From Bacteroidales bacterium (GTDB taxonomy: Bacteria > Bacteroidota > Bacteroidia > Bacteroidales > F082): a stretch of DNA of 64,000 bases. A program made the translations under genes and the position numbers. The DNA is taken from contig JAFRRS010000023.1 in assembly GCA_017427985.1 (NCBI GenBank), positions 248,001-312,000 of the forward strand, given 5' to 3'. How positions within the stretch are numbered: the first letter of the stretch is position 1; each line of letters begins with the position of its first letter. Shown here one piece after another: positions 49,168-58,253 of the stretch. The notes under the pieces are model-generated. The model searched no databases. It was not told where the DNA came from and saw only the letters and a list, made by a program, of their open reading frames with translations.

Positions 49168-50202
49168 TTACTTGATATCCCAAGTTGTGCCGCTGTTCAG
49201 CAGGTCGTCGACAGTCTTAATGTTCGACTTGGCTGATTCGCGCTCGATGACGTCGGTGAGGCAGTCGTCGTACGTTGGAGCTTCCACGTTGCGGATAACG
49301 CCGATAGCGACTGGGAATGCCGGAGGCATCATGTGAGCAAGCATCATGTGGATACCAGTGTTCTCTTCCTTCTCGTCGTGAACGAGGATATCCTTTTCTG
49401 TAATGCCGTTTTCGCCGATTGTAACGACTTCAAGCTTGTTGCCGTTAAGACGCAGACCTTTGTTTCTCTCCTTACCGAAGATGAGAGGTTTGCCGTGTTC
49501 GCACTTCACCTGCATATCATCGCGGACGTCCTTGCCTGTGATGTTTTCGTGAACGCCGTTCGAGAAAATCATACAGTTCTGGAGCACCTCGATGACCGAC
49601 ATGCCATCATGATTCTTAGCTCTCAAGCAGATATCGGTGAGTTCCTTGGTGTTGACGTCAACGCCACGGGCGAAGAACTTACCGCCAGCGCCGATAACGA
49701 GTTCACCAACATTGAATGGGTCTTCGTATGTACCTTGTGGAGATGTCTTTGTGACTGTGCCACGGAATGTACATGGTGAGAACTGGCCTTTTGTCATACC
49801 GTAGATACGGTTGTTGAACAGAAGGAGGTTCATGTCCATGTTACGGCGGACAGCGTGGATGAAGTGGTTACCACCGATAGCTGTGCAGTCGCCGTCACCA
49901 GAGACGATCCATACTGAGAGGTTAGGATTTGCAAGCTTCACACCTGTTGCGATAGCGCAAGCGCGGCCGTGGATGCTGTGGAATCCGTAGGTGTTCATAT
50001 AGTGCGGGAATCGTGATGAGCAGCCGATACCTGAGACGACGCAGATGTCCTCTTTTCTCTTACCGAGCTGTGGAAACACATCCTGCAAAACTTTCAAAAT
50101 AGCGTGGTCACCGCAACCTGGGCACCATTTCACTATCTGATCGCAAACGAAATCTTCTTTAGTAAGATTAATAACCTGATTTTCTATATTTGTATTTTCC
50201 AT
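49168..50202 (-). CDS. korB: 2-oxoacid:ferredoxin oxidoreductase, beta subunit
   Basis: The 344-residue TPP-binding subunit has KWCPGCGDHAILKVLQD (~27), VSGIGCSSRFPHYMNTYGFH (~58), and the TPP motif GDGDCTAIGGNHFIHAVRRN (~102-121), then NNRIYGMTKGQFSP. Such KGOR/POR enzymes convert 2-oxoglutarate or pyruvate plus CoA to acyl-CoA, reducing ferredoxin. Substrate cannot be fixed from motifs; kor is the best fit for the alpha-gamma fusion partner. It follows korA by 7 nt. Confidence 0.88.
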   Translation of the reverse strand: MENTNIENQVINLTKEDFVCDQIVKWCPGCGDHAILKVLQDVFPQLGKRKEDICVVSGIGCSSRFPHYMNTYGFHSIHGRACAIATGVKLANPNLSVWIVSGDGDCTAIGGNHFIHAVRRNMDMNLLLFNNRIYGMTKGQFSPCTFRGTVTKTSPQGTYEDPFNVGELVIGAGGKFFARGVDVNTKELTDICLRAKNHDGMSVIEVLQNCMIFSNGVHENITGKDVRDDMQVKCEHGKPLIFGKERNKGLRLNGNKLEVVTIGENGITEKDILVHDEKEENTGIHMMLAHMMPPAFPVAIGVIRNVEAPTYDDCLTDVIERESAKSNIKTVDDLLNSGTTWDIK

Positions 50203-50209
50203 GGTAATC

Positions 50210-52051
50210 TTATTTTAAAAGGTCATTAAACTTATTTTCTAACTCTGCTGTGAGGAATGGGAGACCCTGAATCTTGTTGTATTGCTCATACTTGAAGTCA
50301 GGCATCTTCTCTCTGAGGTAGTTCACGAACTGACCGTTGTTGTTCTCACAGACAAGGATCTTCTTGTGACCGCTCAACACCTTTGCTGTGTTCTTTGGCA
50401 GAGGCATGATGTGGCGGAAGTGTGCATGAGCGACTGACTTGCCTTCTTCGAGCATCTTCTCGATGACTGAGAGGACAACGCCGTAAGTGCCGCCCCAGCT
50501 CACCACGAGGAGGTCAGCGTTAGGGTCACCGACGATCTCCTGTTCAGGGATGTAGTTGGCGACACGCTGCACCTTAGCTTCACGAAGCTCTGTCATGAGC
50601 TGGTGGTTCTTCGGGTCGAGTGAGAGGTTACCGCTGCCGTTGGCCTTTTCAAGACCGCTGATACGGTGACGCAGACCTTCTGTTCCAGGGAGAGCCCACT
50701 GACGGCTGAGTTTTTCCTCATCGCGTTTGTATGGCTGATATTCCGGGTCGTTTGCCTTTGCAATTGGAGGAACGATAGCCGGAAGGTCAGCGACTCTTGG
50801 GATGCGGAGGATTTCAGAACCATTACCGAGAGCGCCTTCTGTGAGGAGGATGACAGGTGTCATGTGCTCCATTGCGAGCTTAGCGGCTTCGTATGCTGAA
50901 TAGAAGCAGTCTGACGAACTGCGTGCTGCCAAGACGATAAGAGGTGCGTCTCCGTTACGGCCGTAGATAGCCTGCATCAGGTCGCTCTGCTCTGATTTGG
51001 TTGGGAGACCTGTTGAAGGGCCGCCACGCTGTACGTCGACGACAACGAGTGGAAGCTCTGTCATCACAGCAAGACCGAGGGCTTCTGATTTCAGTGAAAG
51101 ACCAGGACCTGATGTCGTTGTCACTGCGAGGCAGCCTGCAAATGAAGCACCGAGTGATGAGCAGATACCAGCAATCTCATCTTCTGCCTGGAAAGCTTTA
51201 ACTTTCAAGTTCTTATATTTCACCAACTCTGCAAGAATATCTGTTGCAGGGGTGATAGGATATGAACCGCAGAAAATCTGACGGCCTGAGCGTTCTGCTG
51301 CTGCCATCAAACCCCATGCTGTAGCAACGTTACCGGTGATGTCACGGTATTTGCCCTTAGGAAGGTTAGCCGGTTCGATACGATATGTATTGGCAAAGAT
51401 TTCCATTGTGTCAGCGTAGCTGTAACCTGCTGCGACGACGGTCTGGTTTGCCTTGATAACTTCAGGTTTGTTCTTGAATTTGTTGTTGAAATATGCGTTG
51501 AGCATTGTGATGTCGCGGTTGAAGAGGTACATCACGATGCCGAGAGCAAACATATTCTTTGACTTGAGCATAGCCTTGCGGTCCCAGCCGAAATCCTTCA
51601 AAGCCTCGAGTGTCATCGAAGTGATAGGCGCTTTGACGACTTTGTACTGGCTGAGGGTGTCATCTTGTGTCGGGTCTGTTGTGTAGCCTGCTTTTTCAAG
51701 AGCTTTGTCGTTCATCGAGTCGACATCGAAGATGATTGTTGTACCCGGCTTGAGCCAGCGCATATTAGCTTTAATAGATGCAGGGTTCATTGCGACGAGC
51801 ACATCGCAGAGGTCGCCTGTTGTGTGGACTGGTTTGTGTCCGAAATGGACCTGGAATCCGGAGACGCCTGACACCGTGCCTTGTGGTGGGCGGATTTCTC
51901 CCGGATAGTCTGGGAAGGTGGCAAAGTCATTGCCTGCCAGAGCTGTTGAGTCGGAAAACAGGTTTCCTGTCAGCTGCATACCGTCGCCAGAGTCACCCGC
52001 AAAACGGATAACTACGTGTTCAAGTTCTACAACTTTTGTTCTGTTAGCCAT
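50210..52051 (-). CDS. korA: 2-oxoacid:ferredoxin oxidoreductase, fused gamma-alpha subunit
   Basis: The protein has 613 residues. Residues ~10-190 are the gamma domain (IRFAGDSGDGMQLTGNLFSD; DYPGEIRPPQGTVSG). Residues ~215-600 are the alpha pyrimidine-binding domain (GNVATAWGLMAAAERSGRQI; SYPITPATDILAELVKY; AVTTTSGPGLSLKSEALGLA). GAM-PxT type substrate loop and GPSTGLPTKSEQSDLM are present. It forms the complex with the beta subunit. The -7 box at 52132-52139 gives an ~80-nt leader. Divergent ferredoxin gene at 52247 is a natural electron acceptor. Confidence 0.9.
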   Translation of the reverse strand: MANRTKVVELEHVVIRFAGDSGDGMQLTGNLFSDSTALAGNDFATFPDYPGEIRPPQGTVSGVSGFQVHFGHKPVHTTGDLCDVLVAMNPASIKANMRWLKPGTTIIFDVDSMNDKALEKAGYTTDPTQDDTLSQYKVVKAPITSMTLEALKDFGWDRKAMLKSKNMFALGIVMYLFNRDITMLNAYFNNKFKNKPEVIKANQTVVAAGYSYADTMEIFANTYRIEPANLPKGKYRDITGNVATAWGLMAAAERSGRQIFCGSYPITPATDILAELVKYKNLKVKAFQAEDEIAGICSSLGASFAGCLAVTTTSGPGLSLKSEALGLAVMTELPLVVVDVQRGGPSTGLPTKSEQSDLMQAIYGRNGDAPLIVLAARSSSDCFYSAYEAAKLAMEHMTPVILLTEGALGNGSEILRIPRVADLPAIVPPIAKANDPEYQPYKRDEEKLSRQWALPGTEGLRHRISGLEKANGSGNLSLDPKNHQLMTELREAKVQRVANYIPEQEIVGDPNADLLVVSWGGTYGVVLSVIEKMLEEGKSVAHAHFRHIMPLPKNTAKVLSGHKKILVCENNNGQFVNYLREKMPDFKYEQYNKIQGLPFLTAELENKFNDLLK

Positions 52052-52131
52052 AAGAAATTGAATTTAATTTATTGTATTTTAATTATTTAGATAATTTTGT
52101 CATCAACAAGGGTTATACCTGAAATTTTCTG

Positions 52132-52139
52132 CAAAGTTA
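52132..52139 (-). promoter_or_regulatory. -7 box TAACTTTG for korAB
   Basis: It reads TAACTTTG on the minus strand, 81 nt upstream of the ATG at 52051. Confidence 0.6.
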
Positions 52140-52211
52140 AGTATATATTTTTTATAAAAAAAGCAAAAAAAAATATTTTTTAAAAACATTGTTGTGTATT
52201 GTAAAAACCTA

Positions 52212-52219
52212 TATATTTG
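52212..52219 (+). promoter_or_regulatory. -7 box TATATTTG for the ferredoxin
   Basis: It reads TATATTTG on the plus strand, 27 nt before the ATG at 52247. A TTGTG element 19-20 nt upstream is in -33 position. Confidence 0.7.
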
Positions 52220-52246
52220 CAGAAAATTTCTAAACTAATTAAAATT

Positions 52247-52414
52247 ATGGCATACAAAATTTTAGACAGCTGTGTAGCTTGCGGTACTTGCATCGACGAG
52301 TGCCCAGTCGGCGCTATTTCAGAAGGTAGCATCTATTCAATCAACGCTGATAACTGCGTTTCATGCGGCACATGCGCAAGCGTTTGCCCGAACGAAGCAA
52401 TCGTTGAGGACTAA
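52247..52414 (+). CDS. 2[4Fe-4S] ferredoxin
   Basis: The 55-residue clostridial-type ferredoxin starts MAYKILDSCVACGTC. Two CxxCxxCxxxCP clusters are complete: CVACGTCIDECPVG and CVSCGTCASVCPNE. The ATG at 52247 is chosen because an upstream in-frame TTG overlaps the promoter. It is divergent from korAB, which is a ferredoxin-reducing enzyme. Confidence 0.93.
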   Translation: MAYKILDSCVACGTCIDECPVGAISEGSIYSINADNCVSCGTCASVCPNEAIVED

Positions 52415-52443
52415 TAGAAATCACACAGATTATCGAAAACATG

Positions 52444-52541
52444 TAGAGACGTTTCCTGAAACGTCTCTTTTTTTGTTACCAATTTTAGGGTTAGTAGACC
52501 CAATTTCATCACCTATGAGACGTTTCGTGAAACGTCTCTAC
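52444..52541. repeat. Element with two GAGACGTTTC hairpins in inverted arrangement
   Basis: The hairpin AGAGACGTTTC/GAAACGTCTCT (52445-52468, followed by seven T) and the hairpin GAGACGTTTC/GAAACGTCTC (52517-52538) flank ~50 nt. The outer edges GTAGAG and CTCTAC are complementary. The first hairpin with its T-run also serves as the ferredoxin terminator. Confidence 0.75.
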
Positions 52542-52545
52542 GTGT

Positions 52546-54372
52546 TTATTTCTTGAAATAATTCGAGATTTTCAGGTTTATTTCCCTTAAACGTTTTTCG
52601 TTCAGTTTTATGATTTCACGGTCGTATGTCATCAGACCGTTGAGTTCGATTTCACAGTCGGTGGTCTGGGTGTAGACCGCCGCCGAGAAGCCGCGTGGAA
52701 TCAAATTAAGAAGCTTGTTAGCGTATTCCACGTATGTGTCGGTGACTTTTTCTTCTGTGTCATATTCCACATAGCCCCAGCCTTTCGACGGGACCCATGT
52801 GTGTCCCTCAATTTTGCGACCGATTCCGCCATATTCGCCAAGAACGTTGGCTCGTGATGCATCGTAGAAATACATTTCCGGGTCAGGATAGTTGTGAATA
52901 TCCAAAATATCACCTACAGGATAATGGTTGCCGCCTGATGCAGGATTCACTAAACGTGAAGGGTCGTAACTCTTCGTCCACTCAACGATTTCAGGAGTTT
53001 TAAACTGTCCCCACGACTCGTTGAACGGCACCCAAACGCCAATCGAAGGCACGGAATATAGATAATCGACGATTTCTTTCCATTCTTTCTTGTAAGTAGC
53101 CTCTGATTCGGCTGTTCTGCGACTCAATGGACCATCAAAGTAACGGTCTGTCACCCAGCCCGGACCGCGACCGCCCGACGGCATGTCCTGCCAAACGATG
53201 ACTCCAAGGCGGTCGCAATGATAGTACCATCTTGCAGGCTCAACCTTGACATGCTTGCGTATCATGTTATAGCCGAAGTCCTTGGTTTTCTGGACATCGT
53301 AAGCGAGAGCTTCGTCGCACGGAGCGGTGTAGAGACCGTCGCACCACCAGCCCTGGTCGAGCGGACCGAACATGAAAATCGGCTCGTTGTTAAGCATCAT
53401 GCGCACAATGCCGTTCTCGTCCTTTGCAGTGCTGAATTTACGCATGGCGAAATAACTGATAACATAATCAACAAGCTTATTTCCCTTATACACAGACACG
53501 TCCACACCATAAAGGAAAGGATTATCCGGCGACCAAAGTATTGCATCGACAGGCATTGCTACTTCAACAGCTTCACCATTTATCGACTGACCTTTACTAA
53601 CAATTTTATTTTTCCTCCTAACATTTTTGGCATATACTTCGACTTTCACCTTAATATCACGGGATGCATTGACAATTTCAGGAATCACCGTAACTGTATG
53701 ATTATCAATATTAGGAATGATTTTCAAATTTTCAATATATATTTCGTTGGCCACCGCCTCAAGCCACACCGTCTGCCATATTCCAGTGACAGGCGTGTAC
53801 CATATTCCATGAGGTTTCACATGCTGCTTGCCGCATGGCTGCTCACCCTGATCGGTCGGGTCCCAAACACGCACTTTCAAAACATTACCTTTCTTTTTTA
53901 CAGCTTGAGTTATATCGAGAGTAAATGGAGTGTAACCGCCAGTATGCGAGCCTACTTTTATGTCATTGACCCACACCTCGCATTCCCAATCGACAGCACC
54001 GAAATGCAACAAAACGTGCTCTTTTCCATACAATGTGTAGTCGAATTTACGCTGATACCAGAGTTCATTGTCTTTTCCGACATATTTCTGCACTCCCGAC
54101 AACGATGACTCAATGCAGAAAGGCACTAAAATCTTACCATCAAACTCACCTATATTACTTTCGCCTTTCGGACGGATGGCATAATCCCATAAACCATTGA
54201 GGTTTTCCCAGTAAAGTCGATACATTTGCGGACGCGGATATTCCTGCCAAACGTTTTCAGGTGTTACTTCAGCAGCCCAGCGAGTCTTTAAACTATCGCC
54301 TGCCGGCTTATATTGAGCCATTGCCAACTGACTGACAATCAGGCAAATAGCAAATAACAATGATTTTTTCAT
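52546..54372 (-). CDS. Secreted glycoside hydrolase family 2 protein
   Basis: The protein has 608 residues. Signal peptide MKKSLLFAICLIVSQLAMAQ. The GH2 sugar-binding jelly roll (~60-205; CIESSLSGVQKY, HTGGYTPFTLDIT), Ig-like domain (~210-310) and TIM barrel follow. The acid/base Glu is in VPFNESWGQ (~450) and the likely nucleophile Glu in LGEYGGIG (~514). It is shorter than beta-galactosidases, resembling beta-glucuronidase-like and exo-acting GH2 enzymes; the sugar is unknown. It is the last gene of a seven-gene operon, 3 nt after the DUF2490 gene, which is an unusual setting for a lone GH2. Confidence 0.85.
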   Translation of the reverse strand: MKKSLLFAICLIVSQLAMAQYKPAGDSLKTRWAAEVTPENVWQEYPRPQMYRLYWENLNGLWDYAIRPKGESNIGEFDGKILVPFCIESSLSGVQKYVGKDNELWYQRKFDYTLYGKEHVLLHFGAVDWECEVWVNDIKVGSHTGGYTPFTLDITQAVKKKGNVLKVRVWDPTDQGEQPCGKQHVKPHGIWYTPVTGIWQTVWLEAVANEIYIENLKIIPNIDNHTVTVIPEIVNASRDIKVKVEVYAKNVRRKNKIVSKGQSINGEAVEVAMPVDAILWSPDNPFLYGVDVSVYKGNKLVDYVISYFAMRKFSTAKDENGIVRMMLNNEPIFMFGPLDQGWWCDGLYTAPCDEALAYDVQKTKDFGYNMIRKHVKVEPARWYYHCDRLGVIVWQDMPSGGRGPGWVTDRYFDGPLSRRTAESEATYKKEWKEIVDYLYSVPSIGVWVPFNESWGQFKTPEIVEWTKSYDPSRLVNPASGGNHYPVGDILDIHNYPDPEMYFYDASRANVLGEYGGIGRKIEGHTWVPSKGWGYVEYDTEEKVTDTYVEYANKLLNLIPRGFSAAVYTQTTDCEIELNGLMTYDREIIKLNEKRLREINLKISNYFKK

Positions 54373-54375
54373 ATC

Positions 54376-55098
54376 TTAATGCTTAAACCTCCAACCAATG
54401 CCTAAAAACAGCGTTCTGATTTGGTCACTTTCAACATAAACGTCTCTGTAATCTCTCATGAAAACCGAAAGATATTGCCGTCTCGTCAAACGGTATTCGA
54501 CATCGCCTTCAAACATTAAAGTGCTAAGTATCAATTGATTATCCTTATTAAAATCAGAATACAACTCACCCGACAAAGAGTATTTGTACCTGCTGTTACG
54601 CTGCTGATACGACACCTGAAGCCTGTTTCTCCAATAATAATGCAGCTTGTTGTTGTAATAACCCGTCGATTCGTCGTGACTCATCATCAGAAAACGTGTC
54701 CTGTAGCTGAATTCCCAATTTTGATAGACATATTTGTAAGATGCATTGGCAAAAAAACGACACCTATTTCTATAAATATGCTTTCCCGTGTATTTATTGA
54801 TAAAATCTAAACCTGCTCCAACCTTAATTCCGTATCTGACAAATTTGTAATCCAAGCCCAAAGTGGTTTTCGAGCGTGAATAATCAGTGAAATTGTTGTC
54901 AAAACGGAGGTCTTCCTTTACCCAGACATCAAAATTCCTAATGAAATTATTCTGATATTCCAATTGAAGGATGCCACCGAAATCAGTTGATTTTTGGGCG
55001 TTTAACGACAAAGCAGACAATAAAAAGATTGCAAGGGCAAATAATGATTTGCCCCAACAAAAACGTATACGATTCAATATTTTATTTCCGATAATCAT
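54376..55098 (-). CDS. DUF2490-family outer-membrane protein
   Basis: The protein has 240 residues. A longer N-terminal signal region ends at SLNAQ. The body is a beta-barrel (GGILQLEYQNNFIRNFDVWV; YQNWEFSYRTRFLM), ending in an aromatic strand LFLGIGWRFKH as in outer-membrane barrels. DUF2490 members are of unknown function. The ATG overlaps the DUF4956 stop by 4 nt. Confidence 0.8.
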   Translation of the reverse strand: MIIGNKILNRIRFCWGKSLFALAIFLLSALSLNAQKSTDFGGILQLEYQNNFIRNFDVWVKEDLRFDNNFTDYSRSKTTLGLDYKFVRYGIKVGAGLDFINKYTGKHIYRNRCRFFANASYKYVYQNWEFSYRTRFLMMSHDESTGYYNNKLHYYWRNRLQVSYQQRNSRYKYSLSGELYSDFNKDNQLILSTLMFEGDVEYRLTRRQYLSVFMRDYRDVYVESDQIRTLFLGIGWRFKH

Positions 55099-55820
55099 TG
55101 GAAATCCTTCAATTTTGTGATACTATTGATGGTGTTTTGCGTCTTTGAAAAAGGTTTGTAAGTCACCTTCACAAATGCAACGTCACGAAGAAAATCAATG
55201 TGTCCGACCTCTACATTGGTTATATCGAGACCTGTGCGCTCCTTCAAATCAGCGATAAGTTCGTCCTCGCGACCATGTTTCGCATTTTCAATCTTATCGT
55301 AAAGGATGATTTTCGTCTCAGTGCGTCTCGATGCGAGGATATTGCTCTCAAACAGCCAAATCGAAATGATGAAAAGGGCGTTTGTGACAAGCAGCTCGAC
55401 ATAGCTCACCGTCAGCGCCAAACCGTTGATGATGGAGATTCCGATGATTATGAAAAGATAAGTCATCTCACGCACTTTCAACGTCTCCGTTCGGTATCGT
55501 ATCATTCCAAAAATAGCGAAAAGTCCCAATGCGAAACTGATTGCCATCTTCATGTTGTCCATCTGGATGATGAGAAGGAAAATCGTCACCGCGAAGAGCA
55601 TGAATGTGAAATAATAGTCATTGCGGCGGCTTTTCGGGTAGTAGAAACATCTCACGATAACCCAGCACACCAAGAAATGGAATGCGAAACGAAGTAAAAG
55701 CGTCCACAGGCTGGTCATGTCGACGAGCGGCACACCGAGGAATCCCGATTCAAAAGCGTCACCACCGAACTCGCGGGCGATGTCGGGGTCAAAGTTCTGC
55801 ATTGTCTGTAATAAAAGCAT
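55095..55820 (-). CDS. DUF4956 inner-membrane protein
   Basis: The protein has 241 residues from 55820; ATG 55802 (MQNFDPDIAREFGG) is an alternative that reduces the 32-nt overlap with the VTC gene. Four TM helices (~40-160) include LGLFAIFGMIRYRTETLKVR, the DUF4956 core. A soluble C-terminus (~165-241) follows. DUF4956 genes are typically paired with VTC-domain genes, as here. They are proposed to act together at the membrane in polyphosphate-type chemistry (inference from pairing). Confidence 0.85.
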   Translation of the reverse strand: MLLLQTMQNFDPDIAREFGGDAFESGFLGVPLVDMTSLWTLLLRFAFHFLVCWVIVRCFYYPKSRRNDYYFTFMLFAVTIFLLIIQMDNMKMAISFALGLFAIFGMIRYRTETLKVREMTYLFIIIGISIINGLALTVSYVELLVTNALFIISIWLFESNILASRRTETKIILYDKIENAKHGREDELIADLKERTGLDITNVEVGHIDFLRDVAFVKVTYKPFSKTQNTINSITKLKDFQ

Positions 55821-56592
55821 ATTCTCTAAGTTTTTTCAATTTTTCAAGTTTCATTATCTTTTTCTTAAACCTGTTTTGTTTAAGATTTTTATCTGTCAAA
55901 GCCCTGCCGATGCAATATTTGCTGATGCTGAACGGCTTTACTCTCAATTCAAAAAGAGTTTTCTGGAATATCGACTCGCAACGTCCGTCACGTTTCAGCT
56001 CCATGATGATGAGCGGCGCGATGCCTTCCTCGTTGCCGTTCTCGAAATTATGGAACCTCACGTTGAAATCAATCGTGATTCTCTCGGTTTTGCCCTTGTT
56101 AACCACCGTGATTCTGTCAAACGAGGTTGACATTTTCTTAACAAATCCGTCAAAATCATAATCAGGAAGCTGGTTCTCGACAAATTCACGTACTGTGGGG
56201 TCGGATTTCAAATCTGAAAACACATTCTCCCCCACTTCGATGCGTTTCTTTTTAGTGCGCCCGTGGTTGTTTTTATGCTTCACCTCACAAAAATAGCTGC
56301 CGGTGTCGACATAGTTCCTCACACGAAGCTTGTCGCGTTTCAGTTTCTTATCCTGATGGATGATATACATGTGATTATCAAGGGTGTCGTAATAAATGCT
56401 GTCGTAAGCGGCGATGCGTTTCCCCTCGATTTCCTGAACGTAATAGTCGTCTTTAATCAGCGAAAACAGCTTCGCGACGGTCAGGTCGTCAGCGACATAT
56501 TTCGTGTCGACACGGTTCATCAGCTTCACAGCACTCATCTCGTCGAGGCTGATTGGCGACATCTTTTGCAATATGTCATTGACGGATTCCAT
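55789..56592 (-). CDS. VTC-domain (polyphosphate polymerase-like) protein
   Basis: The protein has 267 residues. The VTC tunnel-fold residues are visible: MNRVDTKYV (~25), SIYYDTLDNHMYIIHQDKKL (~66), KLRVRNYVD, CEVKHKNNHGRTKKKRIEV (~98-116), and MELKRDGRCES near the C-terminus. The yeast Vtc4 domain makes polyphosphate from ATP. No TM is seen, so it relies on the DUF4956 partner for location. The ATG overlaps the upstream stop by one base. Confidence 0.85.
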   Translation of the reverse strand: MESVNDILQKMSPISLDEMSAVKLMNRVDTKYVADDLTVAKLFSLIKDDYYVQEIEGKRIAAYDSIYYDTLDNHMYIIHQDKKLKRDKLRVRNYVDTGSYFCEVKHKNNHGRTKKKRIEVGENVFSDLKSDPTVREFVENQLPDYDFDGFVKKMSTSFDRITVVNKGKTERITIDFNVRFHNFENGNEEGIAPLIIMELKRDGRCESIFQKTLFELRVKPFSISKYCIGRALTDKNLKQNRFKKKIMKLEKLKKLREYAFITDNAEL

Positions 56593-57020
56593 TACCTGAA
56601 AATCAACTCATACTCCTTCACCGACTCGAGTTTTCCGTTCGGATAATAGTTGTATTGCCGTTTCTTGCTGCCGTCTTCGTTGTATTCGTATTTTTTGATG
56701 CGCGTCACTTTGTCGCGGTCGTTGTATTCGATCTCACGAAGCACTTTCGAAGCCGGGTCGAGCGGGTCGACGTATTCGCTCACCACGCGCGATTTCTGTC
56801 CGTAAGAAGCGTATTCAATCTCCTCGATTTTTCTTCCGAGAGAGTCGTAAGTCGTGACGTGGTCCAAAAACGCCTGCTTTGTGCCGCTTGTTGTATTCCA
56901 CTCCTTGATTGTCAAACCTTTACGCTTCTGACGCTTAATCAAAGTCTCAGGAGTGACCTGTTGCGAGAACGCCGGAATCACAAGCGCCATCAAAAAAGAA
57001 AAAACCAAAAATCTTTTCAT
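56592..57020 (-). CDS. Secreted YwqK-like antitoxin-repeat protein, hypothetical
   Basis: The protein has 142 residues from ATG 57020; an upstream TTG at 57038 is rejected. The signal peptide ends at PAFSQ. The body repeats short hairpins such as YDSLGRKIEEIEYA, YEYNEDGSKKRQYNYY and PNGKLESVKEYE, like the YwqK/MORN-variant repeats found in many secreted Bacteroidota proteins. Its role is unknown, but it is in a fixed position in the MarR/VTC operon. Confidence 0.65.
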   Translation of the reverse strand: MKRFLVFSFLMALVIPAFSQQVTPETLIKRQKRKGLTIKEWNTTSGTKQAFLDHVTTYDSLGRKIEEIEYASYGQKSRVVSEYVDPLDPASKVLREIEYNDRDKVTRIKKYEYNEDGSKKRQYNYYPNGKLESVKEYELIFR

Positions 57021-57038
57021 CACAAATGTTTTTACCAA

Positions 57039-57752
57039 TTAAACTTGTACACGCACAACGAATGTGGTGTCCGGTTCCATTTCAATTATCTCGCCCGCAT
57101 TCTCAATTTTAAGTGTTTCAATCAACGGAGAAGGGACTTCTGACGAGTTTTCGGTGAATGTAAACACTTCATAGTCACCAGGTTGCAGCTTCTGGAATGC
57201 AAAAACGCCGTCCAAGCCGACGCGCACATCGTCGAAATGATAAGTGTCGCCGTCTTTTCTGATATAGACGCGCTGCTCGTAAGCCCAACCCTGTCCGCGA
57301 TAGGTGTCGTTATGGAAATACATCGCGTAAACCTTGCCTTTCACGATAGATGTTCCGTAAGCTTTTCCTGTGTGGATATAAATCGTCGGGACGTTTCCCG
57401 TCTCACCTTTTCCTATTGTGACAGAAGCTGTTACAGGGATTTTCTCACCGGAAGGAAGCGTGGAATAAGAAAAAACGGTGTAGTTTCCTTTCGTCAGATA
57501 TTTGAATTTATAAAATCCTTTATCGTCTGTCTCGACATCGTCGCCATAGAAATCGGAATCGCCGTATACGATGAAAACGTCTGTTTTTGCGGCATCCATA
57601 GTGTCGGCAGGAAGAGTGTAGTCGTCATCGGGATGGTTAATAAGCTTGACATAGCCCTGGACGGCACCTGTTCCGCCCTCGCCCTCGTTCTTGTTGCATG
57701 AAGCAAAAAACAACAGGCTCATGCAAAAAAATCCAATAAGTCTGATTCTCAT
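57039..57752 (-). CDS. Lipoprotein with carboxypeptidase-regulatory-like domains
   Basis: The protein has 237 residues. The lipobox is FFASC. Two prealbumin-like beta-sandwich domains (GYVKLINHPDD ... DDKGFYKFKYLTKGNYTVFS; VRVGLDGVFAFQKLQPGDYE) resemble CarboxypepD_reg/SpaA-like folds. It would sit on the envelope surface or periplasmic side. It is in the operon 2 nt after marR. No enzymatic residues are seen. Confidence 0.75.
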   Translation of the reverse strand: MRIRLIGFFCMSLLFFASCNKNEGEGGTGAVQGYVKLINHPDDDYTLPADTMDAAKTDVFIVYGDSDFYGDDVETDDKGFYKFKYLTKGNYTVFSYSTLPSGEKIPVTASVTIGKGETGNVPTIYIHTGKAYGTSIVKGKVYAMYFHNDTYRGQGWAYEQRVYIRKDGDTYHFDDVRVGLDGVFAFQKLQPGDYEVFTFTENSSEVPSPLIETLKIENAGEIIEMEPDTTFVVRVQV

Positions 57753-57754
57753 AA

Positions 57755-58186
57755 TTATTTTCCTTCAAGATTGTTTATCAACTTTTTCATTACGGTTACA
57801 TATGTGTCAAGTTCTTGGTTATCAATGCCTTTTACAACATCATTCATAAAGTTTATCGCCACTTCCGTTGTGATTTTCTCCAATGCCAAACCCTCATCAG
57901 TCAGCTCGATTTTGTTGATTCGGCGGTCGTTTTTATCCACCACGCGCCTCACAAGGTTCTTCTTCTCCAACGAATCGATGATTTTTGTGACTGAATTTTT
58001 ATCTTTTTGGACGATATTGGCTATGTTTTGCTGTGAAAGAGACTGCTGTTCCCATAAAATATCAAGCACAAGATATTGTTCCGGCGTGATATTTATTGCA
58101 TTTTCCTGAAGCTTGTCAAAAAAGTATTTTTTAATCCTCGAATTGAGGATATTCACACAAACCGCTATTTCCTTAATGAGCATCAT
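57755..58186 (-). CDS. MarR-family transcriptional regulator
   Basis: The protein has 143 residues. The winged helix is clear: LSQQNIANIVQKDKNSVTKI (~52-71), then LEKKNLVRRVVDKNDRRINK (~73-92, wing with DxR). It is first in the seven-gene operon and probably regulates it. A -7 box TATTTTTG lies at 58211-58218, 25 nt upstream. The ligand is unknown. Confidence 0.88.
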   Translation of the reverse strand: MMLIKEIAVCVNILNSRIKKYFFDKLQENAINITPEQYLVLDILWEQQSLSQQNIANIVQKDKNSVTKIIDSLEKKNLVRRVVDKNDRRINKIELTDEGLALEKITTEVAINFMNDVVKGIDNQELDTYVTVMKKLINNLEGK

Positions 58187-58210
58187 AAGGTTTAAATGTT
58201 AATCTCACGG

Positions 58211-58218
58211 CAAAAATA
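58211..58218 (-). promoter_or_regulatory. -7 box TATTTTTG for the marR operon
   Basis: It reads TATTTTTG on the minus strand in the 67-bp gap between the SDR gene and marR. Confidence 0.6.
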
Positions 58219-58253
58219 GTGATTTTTTGGAATAATATCAAAATTTTTTGATT

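Noticed and set aside
53218-54108. 296-codon frame opposite the GH2 gene
   Set aside because: It is a shadow of a gene with clear GH2 motifs and signal peptide on the other strand; the frame has no recognisable domain.
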